Below, in pieces: positions 24,362-33,900 of a stretch of DNA of 64,000 nt. The notes beneath the pieces are model-generated. The model was not told the origin of the DNA. It did not search any database and saw only the letters and a list, made by a program, of their open reading frames with translations. A program made the translations under genes and the position numbers. Position 1 is the first letter of the stretch; every line of letters begins with the position of its first letter. Source of the DNA: Mogibacterium sp. (lineage in GTDB: Bacteria; Bacillota; Clostridia; Peptostreptococcales; Anaerovoracaceae); contig JAFRGC010000016.1 in assembly GCA_017434025.1 (NCBI GenBank), forward strand, positions 1 through 64,000. The letters are read 5' to 3'.

Positions 24362-25645
24362 TCAATCTTCTGTGTATTCGAACTCGAAATTCTCGATCCT
24401 GACTGTATCTCCTTCTTTGAGACCCATATTCTGTAGCAGCCTGATTCCTCCCTGCTTCACAATATAATTGTAAAGATATCTGATAGAGCTGCTGTCAGTG
24501 AAGTTGGTGGAGTTGAAGATCTTGGTAAGCTGCTTGCCTTCCAGCACATAAGCGCCGTCTTCGTCTCTGTAAGCACTGATCTTCTTATAATCAGCATCAT
24601 ATTCATCTGCAGCAAAGTCATACATCTGAACAGGCTCTTCTTCCGGTTCTTCGTAATGCTCTATCTCGTAGAGAACAGCATTGAGAAGTTCATCGATTCC
24701 CTGTCTGCCAGCTGCGCTGATTGGAAATACCTTCCTGCCTTCTGCTTCCATGAATCTCATGAACTCATCATATTGATCCTGATCTGTTACGAGATCGATC
24801 TTGTTAGCAGCGATGAGCTGAGGTTTCCTGGTCAATTTGACATCAAACTGTTCCAGTTCCGCATTGATCTTACGGTAATCATCGATCGGATCACGCCCTT
24901 CTGATCCGGCAACATCAATGACGTGCACCAGGACTCTGGTTCTCTCGATATGCTTGAGGAATCTGAACCCCAGACCTGCGCCCTGCGATGCGCCTTCGAT
25001 AATGCCGGCGATATCTGCCATGACAAAGCTGGTGTCGTGAAGATACACGACTCCGAGATTAGGATCGATCGTCGTAAAGTGATATCCCGCGATTTTAGGT
25101 TTGGAATTGGTGCAAACCGACAGCAGTGTGGATTTGCCTACATTAGGGAAACCCAGGAGACCTACATCTGCCAGAAGCTTGAGTTCCAGGATGACCTGTC
25201 TCTCTCTTGCGAATCCACCGGCTTCTGCAAAGTTAGGTGCCTGTCTGATACTGCTCTTGTAATGAACATTGCCTCTGCCGCCTCTGCCGCCTTTAGCAGC
25301 AACAAGGCTGTCCCCATCTTCGCACAGGTCCTTCATGAGAAGGCCGGTCTCTTTGTCGATAATAAGAGTACCTACAGGGACTTTGATATACAGGTCTTCG
25401 CCTTTCTTGCCAAAACGGTTGCGCTTCATTCCGTTCTGACCGTTCTCTGCCTGATACTTTCTCTTATACTTGAAGTCCATGAGAGTTCTCAGATTCCGGT
25501 CCGCAACAAAAATGACGCTGCCTCCATCGCCCCCGTCTCCACCGTCCGGGCCGCCGTCCGGTACATAAGGATCTCTCCTGAACGTCACCGCGCCGTTGCC
25601 TCCCTTGCCGGATACTATTGTTATTTCTGCTCTGTCTACGAACAT
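24362..25645 (-). CDS. obg: GTPase ObgE/CgtA
   Basis: This 427-residue Obg-family GTPase of full length has three domains. The N-terminal glycine-rich Obg fold contains GGDGGDGGSVIF; the central G domain has GFPNVGKSTL, DIAGII and ANKID; the C-terminal OCT domain ends ENFEFEYTED. It acts in 50S ribosome assembly and the stringent response. It follows rpmA in the usual order, but a terminator-like hairpin lies between them. Confidence 0.97.
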   Translation of the reverse strand: MFVDRAEITIVSGKGGNGAVTFRRDPYVPDGGPDGGDGGDGGSVIFVADRNLRTLMDFKYKRKYQAENGQNGMKRNRFGKKGEDLYIKVPVGTLIIDKETGLLMKDLCEDGDSLVAAKGGRGGRGNVHYKSSIRQAPNFAEAGGFARERQVILELKLLADVGLLGFPNVGKSTLLSVCTNSKPKIAGYHFTTIDPNLGVVYLHDTSFVMADIAGIIEGASQGAGLGFRFLKHIERTRVLVHVIDVAGSEGRDPIDDYRKINAELEQFDVKLTRKPQLIAANKIDLVTDQDQYDEFMRFMEAEGRKVFPISAAGRQGIDELLNAVLYEIEHYEEPEEEPVQMYDFAADEYDADYKKISAYRDEDGAYVLEGKQLTKIFNSTNFTDSSSIRYLYNYIVKQGGIRLLQNMGLKEGDTVRIENFEFEYTED

Positions 25646-25654
25646 GTTCTTTCT

Positions 25655-25688
25655 CCGAAATAAATAGCCCCTACTGTCGTAGGGGCCT
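25655..25688 (-). terminator. attenuator between rpmA and obg
   Basis: The stem AGCCCCTAC/GTAGGGGC(C) with a 4-base loop (25666-25687) is followed on the minus strand by TATTTATTTC. Partial termination here would give more ribosomal protein than Obg. Confidence 0.75.
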
Positions 25689-25693
25689 TGCCA

Positions 25694-25954
25694 TTATGCT
25701 TCCTGGCTGTAAACGCTGACTTTCTTTCTCTTCTTGTCGTATCTCTCGAACTTAACAGTTCCGTCGATCTTAGCAAACAGAGTGTCGTCTCCGCCGATAC
25801 CAACATTGTTGCCAGGGTGAAGCTTAGTGCCTCTCTGACGCATGATGATGCTTCCAGCGCTTACGTATTCGCCGGCACCTACCTTAAGTCCAAGTCTCTT
25901 GGACTCGGAATCTCTGCCGTTCTTGGAACTTCCTACTCCCTTTTTACTTGACAT
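25694..25954 (-). CDS. rpmA: 50S ribosomal protein L27
   Basis: The 86-residue protein has the classical N terminus [19 protein letters not shown] and [21 protein letters not shown]. It starts MSSKKG and so lacks the Firmicutes N-terminal extension (usually about nine residues ending in FA) that the protease Prp removes. No prp gene is present between rplU and rpmA, only 23 bases. This is consistent with loss of the processing step. Confidence 0.97.
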   Translation of the reverse strand: MSSKKGVGSSKNGRDSESKRLGLKVGAGEYVSAGSIIMRQRGTKLHPGNNVGIGGDDTLFAKIDGTVKFERYDKKRKKVSVYSQEA

Positions 25955-25977
25955 CGAATGTTACCTCCTGTTCCTTA

Positions 25978-26457
25978 TTAGTTGGCCTCGATAGCTGCAA
26001 GGATGTCAGCCTTGGTTGCCTTGGCTGCAACCTCGATGCCCTTTTCCTTAGCGATTGCAAGCAGCTCGTCCTTCTTCATTGATGCGTTAGCCTTAACATC
26101 GTCAACAGCCTCTTTCTCTGCTGCCGGAGCTGCTTTCTTCTCAGCCTTGAAATCGCCAATGCCTGTAACCTTGACGAGTGTATATGGCTGTCTGTGTCCG
26201 TTCTTGCGTCTGTAGTCCTTCTTAGCCTTGTACTTGTAGATGATGACCTTGTCAGCCTTACCCTGCTCGAGGACCTCAGCCTTAACTGCACAACCCTCTA
26301 CGAACGGTGTGCCTACTACGAGCTCCTCACCGCCTACTGCGATGACCTCGTCGAATACTACTGTGTCACCTACCTGAGCGTCGAGCTTCTCAACTCTGAA
26401 CTCATCATCCTGCTGAACTCTGTACTGCTTGCCGCCGGACTTGATAATTGCATACAT
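25978..26457 (-). CDS. rplU: 50S ribosomal protein L21 with a SAP/HeH-like C-terminal extension
   Basis: Residues 1-103 are a complete L21 ([15 protein letters not shown] start, [12 protein letters not shown]-type end seen as [16 protein letters not shown]). A further 56 residues follow: an Ala/Glu/Lys-rich linker (about 104-125) and a helix-extension-helix-like segment (127-159, [16 protein letters not shown] then [10 protein letters not shown]). Related helices occur in SAP and Rho-N nucleic-acid-binding folds. Canonical L21 is about 103 residues, so the tail is an addition. It has good codon and frame continuity and AAGGAGG before the start. Confidence 0.95.
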   Translation of the reverse strand: MYAIIKSGGKQYRVQQDDEFRVEKLDAQVGDTVVFDEVIAVGGEELVVGTPFVEGCAVKAEVLEQGKADKVIIYKYKAKKDYRRKNGHRQPYTLVKVTGIGDFKAEKKAAPAAEKEAVDDVKANASMKKDELLAIAKEKGIEVAAKATKADILAAIEAN

Positions 26458-26562
26458 AATTAAATATTCCTCCTTAAACCAGACTCGCCGGATACAGGTG
26501 TACCAGACATTGAACCTAAAGCGTCAGGTACTTCATAGACCTACTCCGAGCGGTTAACCGCG
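26458..26562 (-). ncRNA. putative L21 leader (ribosomal-protein autoregulatory RNA)
   Basis: A 5' untranslated region of about 100 bases separates the promoter from rplU. It begins with the self-complementary GCGGTTAACCGC element and contains further pairing potential (ACCAGAC near 26479 and GTCTGGT near 26500). Its size and position fit the Firmicutes L21 leader element, but I have not aligned it to a model. Confidence 0.5.
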
Positions 26563-26566
26563 AACA

Positions 26567-26595
26567 AGTTTAACATAGAGGAATATTCTCGTCAA
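26567..26595 (-). promoter_or_regulatory. sigma-A promoter of rplU-rpmA(-obg)
   Basis: On the minus strand TTGACG (26590-26595) and TAAACT (26567-26572) are 17 bases apart, close to consensus. It lies about 110 bases before rplU. Confidence 0.8.
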
Positions 26596-26636
26596 GCTTT
26601 ATTTTTCAATATTTTCAAAACATCCGAACTGTCTGA

Positions 26637-27707
26637 TCAGCCTTCGATCACCACGCCGTCTTCATCTACGCGGATATCATTAGCGCTGTCGGGATTTCTC
26701 GATGCGTTGAACTTATCGAGCACGATGGTCCTGATCTCGTCAAGTACAGCAGGATGCTCTTCAAGATAGTTCTTGACATTCTCTCTGCCCTGTCCGATGC
26801 GCTCTCCCTTATAGCTGTACCAGGAGCCTGCCTTATCGATAATATTGAGTTCAGTAGCAGTATCCAGGATATCTCCTGCCAGAGAGATACCTGTACCGTA
26901 CATGATATCAAATTCAGACTTCTTGAACGGAGGAGCTACCTTGTTCTTAACGATCTTGACACGTGTCCTGTTACCGAGCATCTCTTCGCCCTTCTTGATC
27001 GTCTCGACTCTCCTTACGTCCAGTCTCATGGATGCGTAGAACTTGAGAGCCCTTCCTCCGGTAGTGGTCTCCGGATTACCGAACATGATGCCGATCTTCT
27101 CTCTCAGCTGATTGATGAATATGACGCAAGTGTTGGACTTGTTGACTGCGCCGGCGATCTTACGAAGTGCCTGGGACATAAGTCTTGCCTGCAAGCCGAC
27201 ATGAGAATCACCCATCTCTCCCTGGATCTCAGCCTTAGGCACAAGTGCTGCGACAGAGTCTATAACGATGATGTCCAGAGCTCCGCTCCTTGCCAGCATC
27301 TCACAGATCTCAAGAGCCTGTTCACCGGTATCAGGCTGCGAGACGAGCAGTTCATCTACGTTGACTCCGAGATTCTTCGCATAGACCGGGTCGAGTGCAT
27401 GCTCTGCATCGATGAATGCTGCCTGTCCGCCGTTCTTCTGTGCCTCTGCGATTGCGTGCAGTGTGAGCGTGGTCTTGCCGGATGACTCAGGGCCGAAGAT
27501 CTCTATGATCCTTCCCTTAGGATAGCCGCCAACGCCGGTTGCAAGATCAAGACTGATCGAACCAGTCGAAATAACATCGAGATTGCTGACCGGGCCGGCG
27601 TCTCCGAGCTTCATGATCGCGCCTTTGCCGTACTGCTTCTGTATCTGTTCGAGTGCCTGATTGAGAGCTCTCTCTTTCGCTGCATTGTCTGAATTATTGA
27701 TCGCCAT
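26637..27707 (-). CDS. recA: RecA recombinase
   Basis: The 356-residue protein has the RecA core with Walker [24 protein letters not shown] (Walker B region), loop L1/L2 residues and the [20 protein letters not shown] signature. It has a short acidic C terminus. It drives strand exchange and LexA self-cleavage. It is preceded by a consensus promoter overlapping a LexA site, and by GGGAGG before the ATG. Confidence 0.98.
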   Translation of the reverse strand: MAINNSDNAAKERALNQALEQIQKQYGKGAIMKLGDAGPVSNLDVISTGSISLDLATGVGGYPKGRIIEIFGPESSGKTTLTLHAIAEAQKNGGQAAFIDAEHALDPVYAKNLGVNVDELLVSQPDTGEQALEICEMLARSGALDIIVIDSVAALVPKAEIQGEMGDSHVGLQARLMSQALRKIAGAVNKSNTCVIFINQLREKIGIMFGNPETTTGGRALKFYASMRLDVRRVETIKKGEEMLGNRTRVKIVKNKVAPPFKKSEFDIMYGTGISLAGDILDTATELNIIDKAGSWYSYKGERIGQGRENVKNYLEEHPAVLDEIRTIVLDKFNASRNPDSANDIRVDEDGVVIEG

Positions 27708-27726
27708 ATTGCCTCCCTGTATTATA

Positions 27727-27740
27727 AGAACATTTGTTCG
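27727..27740 (-). promoter_or_regulatory. LexA (SOS) box of recA
   Basis: On the minus strand CGAACAAATGTTCT matches the Gram-positive LexA operator CGAAC-N4-GTTCG with one mismatch. It sits just downstream of the recA -10 box, over the expected transcription start. This is good evidence for classical SOS control. Confidence 0.88.
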
Positions 27741-27745
27741 TATGT

Positions 27746-27774
27746 ATGATACTTCTATTCTGAGCGGTTGTCAA
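27746..27774 (-). promoter_or_regulatory. sigma-A promoter of recA
   Basis: TTGACA (27769-27774) and TATCAT (27746-27751) on the minus strand have a 17-base spacer. The start would fall inside the LexA box. Confidence 0.8.
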
Positions 27775-27849
27775 TATTATAAATTGAAGCTGCAGGATTT
27801 GTCGAACAACGGTTTCGTTAAATCCTGCATTCTTTTCACTATTTCAAAA

Positions 27850-29079
27850 TTATTTGATCAGTTGGAATACTGTCCTGAGCATCCTGAGTCTGAAGTAGTT
27901 GCGATTCCAGTTGCGGAAGTTCCTCGAAGTATTGATCTCAACTGCGCCGGAAATATCACCGAACGCATATCCTATGTATGCTTCTCCTGCTTCATGTCCC
28001 GGATCAGCATCTGGGCCGGCATATCCTGTAACTGAGATCCCTATATCTGCCCCTGCTCTGCTTCTGGCTCCGGAAGCCATCTGTACAGCAACTTCCGGGC
28101 TGACGACACCATACTCTTCGATCAGTTGAGGAGATACCCCTACCATGTCGGTTTTGGCTTCATTGCTGTAAGTGACATAGGAATAACGCAGCACCTCGGA
28201 TGCTCCCGGAACATTCGTAACTGAAGCAGCGAACAGGCCTCCCGTAGCAGACTCTGCAGCAGCGATGGTAAGTCCTTTCTCTTTTAGCTTGCGGACTACG
28301 ACTGTTTCGAGTTCTTCATCGTCGTAACTGTATATATACTCTCCGACGAGTGTGTTGATCTTATCTATCGTCTCTCTGACCGCAGCCTCAGCCTCGGCAG
28401 TGGTGTCTCTCTGGGAAGCAACTCTGAGAGTACACTCACCTTCTTTGGCATATGTTGCGATCGTAGGATCTGTCTGACCTTCGATCACTGGCAGCAGAGC
28501 GGTTTCCAGATCGGACTCTCCGATACCGATGGTCCTGATCACTTTGTAGACCATCTTCTTCTCCATGAATTGCTCGAGATACTGTCTGGCGCCGTTCTCA
28601 AACAGCCATTTCAGTTCCCTTGGAGGTCCCGGGAAACAGATAGCAACTTTGCCGTTCTTCTCAAGCGCGAACCCAGGTGCTGTACCTGATGCATTGTAGA
28701 ACGGAGTGCATCCCACAGGAAGATACGCCTGTTTGAGATTGTTCTCTGCCATAGTTCTTCCGTGCCTTTCAAAGAAGGCTGTGAGATCCTCAACGACACG
28801 CTCATCTCTGTAGAGCTCCGCACCCATGTATTCGGCAACGATCTCTTTGGTCAGATCATCCTGTGTCGGTCCGAGTCCGCCGGTAAGCAGTACGAGATCT
28901 GTGCTGCTGAATGCTTCGGCGAGCTTGTCTCTGAGCCTGTCAGGATTATCTCCGACAACAAAATGATACATGACGTCGAACCCCATGAGATTGAGATGCT
29001 GTGACAGATACGCAGCATTAGAATTGATGACTTGTCCGAACAGCAGCTCTGTGCCGACTGCAATGATAGAAGTCTTCAT
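27850..29079 (-). CDS. cinA: CinA-family protein (competence/damage-inducible protein A)
   Basis: The 409-residue protein has an N-terminal MoCF-like domain (about 1-170; GTELLFGQVINSNAAYLSQ, LTGGLGPTQDD) and a C-terminal CinA domain (ESATGGLFAASVTNVPGAS, SVTGYAGPDAD). The C-terminal domain in other species is NMN amidohydrolase and the N-terminal domain an ADP-ribose pyrophosphatase. The start at 29079 is used because homology begins at MKTSIIAVGTE; an upstream ATG adds 11 unrelated residues. The usual cinA-recA order is kept. Confidence 0.94.
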   Translation of the reverse strand: MKTSIIAVGTELLFGQVINSNAAYLSQHLNLMGFDVMYHFVVGDNPDRLRDKLAEAFSSTDLVLLTGGLGPTQDDLTKEIVAEYMGAELYRDERVVEDLTAFFERHGRTMAENNLKQAYLPVGCTPFYNASGTAPGFALEKNGKVAICFPGPPRELKWLFENGARQYLEQFMEKKMVYKVIRTIGIGESDLETALLPVIEGQTDPTIATYAKEGECTLRVASQRDTTAEAEAAVRETIDKINTLVGEYIYSYDDEELETVVVRKLKEKGLTIAAAESATGGLFAASVTNVPGASEVLRYSYVTYSNEAKTDMVGVSPQLIEEYGVVSPEVAVQMASGARSRAGADIGISVTGYAGPDADPGHEAGEAYIGYAFGDISGAVEINTSRNFRNWNRNYFRLRMLRTVFQLIK

Positions 29080-29108
29080 GGATTGACCAGTCCTTTCCGG
29101 ATCACAGA

Positions 29109-29639
29109 TCACATAGAGAATACGTCTCTGTTCTTATATACATATTCGCAGCCGGAATATACTGTCATGATAAGCGACAGAATGAATACTGCAAATCCAG
29201 CAGTCATGATCTGAGGTGTGGACTTGACAGCGCATCCCAGCAGCATCAGGATCACAGCGATCATCTGCAGAACAGTTTTGATCTTGCCTGACATCCCGGC
29301 AGCGAGAACTCTTCCCTCACTTGCCGCTACGGTCCTCATTCCCGCGACTATGAACTCTCTTGCAAGGATGATGATCAGCATCCATCCGGTGATCAGTTCC
29401 TCCTCTATGAAAAGGCACAGCGCGGAATAAACGAGTATCTTGTCAGCAAGCGGGTCCATGATCTTGCCGAAATTCGTGACAAGGCCCTGATCCCTTGCGA
29501 TCTTGCCGTCAAAATAGTCGGTCACTGATGCCGCGATGAAAATGATCAGCGCGACAAAGTAGAGGTGTGTCATGAAGGCTACGATGAAAAACGGTACCGC
29601 TATCATTCTTGCCATCGTCAGTTTGTTAGGCAGATTCAT
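29109..29639 (-). CDS. pgsA: CDP-diacylglycerol--glycerol-3-phosphate 3-phosphatidyltransferase
   Basis: The 176-residue membrane enzyme has four to five helices and the CDP-alcohol phosphotransferase motif DYFDGKIARDQG...GKIMDPLADK with all catalytic Asp residues. It makes phosphatidylglycerophosphate for anionic lipid synthesis. The ATG overlaps the rimO stop by 4 bases. Confidence 0.96.
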   Translation of the reverse strand: MNLPNKLTMARMIAVPFFIVAFMTHLYFVALIIFIAASVTDYFDGKIARDQGLVTNFGKIMDPLADKILVYSALCLFIEEELITGWMLIIILAREFIVAGMRTVAASEGRVLAAGMSGKIKTVLQMIAVILMLLGCAVKSTPQIMTAGFAVFILSLIMTVYSGCEYVYKNRDVFSM

Positions 29640-30964
29640 ATGACTTCAACTCCTTCCAGATCGTATTCATATGCGTTTTGTATAAGGACATTAACGATAT
29701 CTCCCGGCAGCAGCTCTTGGAAGCTGGAGAACGTCACTTCACAGTCTATCTCCGGGGAGTCATATCTGGTCCTCCCTGCAAACAGACCATTGTCAAGCAC
29801 CTCGTCTACTATGACTTCATAGATCCTGCCGATCTTGTGTTCATTGAGTTCTTCGCTGATCCTGAGCTGATGCTCCATCACAGCATTCCGTCTCTCCTGA
29901 CGGATCTCTTCGTCGATCTTGCCATCCATGTCAAAAGACGGAGTGCCTTCTTCGTCAGAGAAAGCGAACGCGCCAACTCTGTCAAGCTTCATCGTATCGA
30001 TAAATCCAAGCAGTTCGTCCAGATCTTCTTCTGTCTCTCCCGGAAAACCGACGAGAAGTGTCGTTCTGATATGCACATCAGGAATTCTTGCTCTGAGTTT
30101 ATCAATAGTAGCCCTGATGGAATCTCCTGTGGACTGCCTTCTCATCAGATGAAGAACGTGATCAGCAACGTGCTGGATAGGCATATCGATGTATTTACAG
30201 ATCTTAGGCTCCTCAGCGATCGTTTCGATCAGTTCATCAGTAATACCGTTATCGTAAACATACATCAATCTGATCCAGTCAATGCCTTCGATACGGCATA
30301 GTTTACGGAGAAGCTCCGGCAGACACAGCTTACCGTACAGATCACGGCCGTACTGTGAGGTGTCCTGCGCGATCAGGATCAGTTCCCTGATCCCTGCGTC
30401 CGCCATATCCTGCGCCTCGCGGACGCAGTCTTCGATACGCTTCGATCTGAATGGCCCGCGTATCGAAGGGATCGCGCAGAAGCTGCACGCGTTGTTGCAG
30501 CCCTCTGCTATCTTGAGATATCCGTAATAAGCGCCTTCATCGAATTCTCTGACACGGTATCTCAGATCATCCAGGCGGTCTCCGACCATATCCCGTTCAG
30601 ATACTGCCTGTTCATCCTCTGTCTCACCGATCAGGATCCCCGGCAGATCGTCGTAATCATTGACGCCGAAGAACATGTCGACTTCAGGCATCTCGGCAGC
30701 CAGCTCGTCGTGATATCTCTCAGAGAGACATCCTGTTACCACGAGTTTCATATCACTGCCCTTCTCATCGGCGAGTTCAAAGATCCTCGCGATCGATTCT
30801 TTCTTGGCGTCTTCAATGAATCCGCAGGTATTCACGATCATGATATCGGCTTCCTGCGGATCATAAACGATGCTGCAGCCTCTATCAAGCAACGAGGCTG
30901 CCAGCATCTGTGAGTCATATTCATTCTTCGCACATCCAAGTGTGTCTATATATACTTTCTTCAT
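29636..30964 (-). CDS. rimO: ribosomal protein S12 methylthiotransferase RimO
   Basis: The 442-residue radical-SAM methylthiotransferase begins KKVYIDTLGCAKNEYDSQM, the UPF0004 domain with its Cys ligands. It has the radical-SAM cluster motif CNNACSFCAIP and a C-terminal TRAM domain (about 375-442). The start YIDTLGCAKN is characteristic of RimO rather than MiaB. It modifies S12 Asp. It begins 6 bases after ftsK with a poor ribosome site, so translational coupling is likely. Confidence 0.95.
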   Translation of the reverse strand: MKKVYIDTLGCAKNEYDSQMLAASLLDRGCSIVYDPQEADIMIVNTCGFIEDAKKESIARIFELADEKGSDMKLVVTGCLSERYHDELAAEMPEVDMFFGVNDYDDLPGILIGETEDEQAVSERDMVGDRLDDLRYRVREFDEGAYYGYLKIAEGCNNACSFCAIPSIRGPFRSKRIEDCVREAQDMADAGIRELILIAQDTSQYGRDLYGKLCLPELLRKLCRIEGIDWIRLMYVYDNGITDELIETIAEEPKICKYIDMPIQHVADHVLHLMRRQSTGDSIRATIDKLRARIPDVHIRTTLLVGFPGETEEDLDELLGFIDTMKLDRVGAFAFSDEEGTPSFDMDGKIDEEIRQERRNAVMEHQLRISEELNEHKIGRIYEVIVDEVLDNGLFAGRTRYDSPEIDCEVTFSSFQELLPGDIVNVLIQNAYEYDLEGVEVI

Positions 30965-30970
30965 ATTATA

Positions 30971-33900
30971 TCAGTCATTATAGTGATGGTCCGGATCAAG
31001 GATCTGGCGTCTCACGCTCTCAGGCAGGGAGTTGAAGTAATCCACAGCCGAATTGCCTGAAGGAGCAGCCTGAGCTTCCTTATCAGCCTTCTTCTGTTCC
31101 TTAATAGCATCTTCTGCTATCAGGATCGGTGAATCAGCTATTGTCTCATATTCCGGCTCAGATGCAGGTTCTTCAGATTCCGGTTCCTGCTCAGGTTCTT
31201 CCGCAGGTCCGCCTCCATAGTATTCGTCTTCCGTTATGAGTACCTGTCTCGGTCTTGAACCGTCAGAAGGTCCGATGATGCCCTTCTCTTCGATCTCGTC
31301 GATGATCCTGGCAGCTCTGTTGTATCCGATCCTGAATCTTCTCTGGAGCATCGATACCGAAGCTTGTTTGGATTTGAGGATGAATGCGATCGCATCGTCA
31401 GTCAGTTCGTCCTGTGGCTCTGATCCGCCCTTCTTGTCAGCGTTATCGATAGCATTGCGTAGTTCCTCATCATAGACCGGACCGCCGCCCTCTTTCTTGA
31501 CGAATTTGATGATCTTCTCAGTCTCAGCGTCTGATATATAAGGTCCCTGTACCCTGTAAGGCTTGTTTGAACCGACAGGTGAGAACAGCATATCGCCCTT
31601 TCCAAGGAGTTTCTCAGCTCCTGCCATGTCGAGTATGGTCCTGGAATCGAACTGCGAAGCAACGCTGAAAGCGATCCTTGAAGGGATATTCGCCTTGATA
31701 AGACCGGTCACGACATCGACCGAAGGTCTCTGGGTCGCGACGATCAGGTGCATTCCCGCAGCTCTAGCCTTCTGAGCCAGTCTGCAGATCGAGTTCTCAA
31801 CTTCGGATGGAGCTGCCATCATGAGATCCGCAAGCTCATCGATGATGATAACGACCTGAGGTTTGCAGCTCGCATATTCATGATTAGCGCGCATCAGCTC
31901 ATTGTAGGACTCGAGATCCTTGACGCCTTCCTTGGCAAAAAGTTCATACCTCTTGTCCATCTCTTCGACAGCGATCGCAAGTGCTCTGGAAGCCTTGCGT
32001 GCGTCTGTGACGACCGGCGTCAGCATATGCGGTATGCCGTTATAATTTGCCAGCTCGACGACCTTAGGGTCGATCATGATAAGTTTGAGCTCGGATGGCT
32101 TTGCCTTATACAGGAAGCTGGTAATGATCGTATTGATACATACTGATTTACCGGAACCGGTAGCGCCGGCAATCAGCAGATGCGGCATCTCCTTGAGGTC
32201 CGCAACGATATTGTTGCCGGAGATGTCTTTGCCGACGACAAATGTGATCTTAGACTTCGACTTCATGAACTCTTCCGAATCGATGAGTTCACGTACAAGC
32301 ACAGGTGACGGTTTGTCGTTCTCGACTTCAATACCTACAGCAGCTTTGCCCGGTATCGGAGCTTCAATACGAATCGTCTTGGCTCTAAGGTTGAGTGCGA
32401 TATCATCTGCAAGTCTGGTAATGCTGGAAACCTTGACGCCGGTCGCAGGCTGCACCTCATATCTGGTGACGGAAGCGCCTTGAGTCACCGTAAGTACTCT
32501 CGCGTCAACGCCGAAATCGCGAAGTGTCTGCTCAAGCAGATCAGCCTTCTCTTCCAGCTGGTAGTCAGACATCATCTGTCTGGAACCGGTTGGCTTGCGC
32601 AGCAGGCTCACTGGCGGGAGTACATAAGAAGTATCATCTGCCGGAGTATTGAAGCTGTCAGCCAATGCGGCATCCTCAAGCGTCCGCTGTCCGTCTGCCG
32701 CATTCTTCACAGGTTCAGGCTTTGCGGCTGCGGCCGGTGCTTTGGCAGTACTGCCGGATGATTTCTTTTCTTCAGCAGCCGGCTTAGCAGTATTCCTGCT
32801 CCTGCGCTCTTCGTTCCTGATAGCAACTCCTGCTGCCGCGGCATTTCCTGAAGCAGCGCCGACGCTGCTCAGGCCCTTGCCCCTGCCGGAGCCGCCGTTA
32901 CCCATCAAGCCGTATGATCCTGAATGACCTACTTCATCAGGATCGCCGAGCCCGTACTGCTTATTAACGATCTTCTGCGCTGTTTCCTTAGTATCTTCAG
33001 AATCAGTCCTGATCTTGCGCCCAGGATATCCATAATCACCATCGTCTGCATCGTCATAACGGAAGTCTGCAACATCAAGGGTCCTGCTCATTCCTTCCTT
33101 CTTGTCACCGCCGGTGATCTTGCGGGCAAGTCTGCCGAAAAGCGTATCTCTGTTGATGAGATCCATCACAGAGTTGTCTTTCTGTTCAGGAAGAGTGGAG
33201 TTGTCTATACCGGTAGGCGTAGGCTCCTTCACCCGGGCAGCTACCTCGCCCTTAGCAGCCCTGTACTGTTCGGTCTGTGAAGGGATCTCTTCAGCAGGTT
33301 CGTCTTTGGCGATACCGTTCAGTATCGATTTCCAGATAGATCTTGCCGGTGCCGGCTCGGAAATGACCTCGTCACGACCGGATCGTGACACACTGCTGGC
33401 AGCAATGCCGGTCTTCGGATCTGCCCCTGGAGTCGCTGTCTTCGCGACTGCCATCTGGACTTTGGCCTTCTCTGCCTCATTCATTTCTGACATGATCCTG
33501 CGTCTCTCGATCTTCTTGGCCATGTTGTCAAAGAACCTTGAGATCGGTGAGTTCGCAACGAGGAAAACCGATATCAGCAGGACAGTGCCTGCGATGATCA
33601 GCAGACCCGGCATCCCGAAGAATTTGACCAGCAGAGAGCCGAGCTCCATGCCTATCATTCCTCCGTCGATACCGCTGACACCGTTCAGATAGTATTGAGC
33701 TATGTCTCTGAATCCGTAAGCGAGAGCGTTCTCGTCTATGAATCGGTAAGAGTTAAGTATGCACAGATTGACTATAATGAGAATGCTGAAGAAGATCGTC
33801 CTGCCGCTGATGTGCTGCATCTTGCGGGCCAGCAGGAGGATACCGAACAGAATGACAAGGAATGGGATCGCATATGCGATGATACCGAACAGTCCCATGC

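Noticed and set aside
25639-25650. CGAACATGTTCT, resembling a LexA box, at the obg start
   Set aside because: The half-sites are separated by 2 bases rather than 4 and lie over the start codon, so it is unlikely to be a functional SOS operator.
32649-32927. Plus-strand 92-codon frame inside ftsK
   Set aside because: It is an antisense frame of the low-complexity FtsK linker; its Ala/Pro-rich sequence reflects the linker composition.
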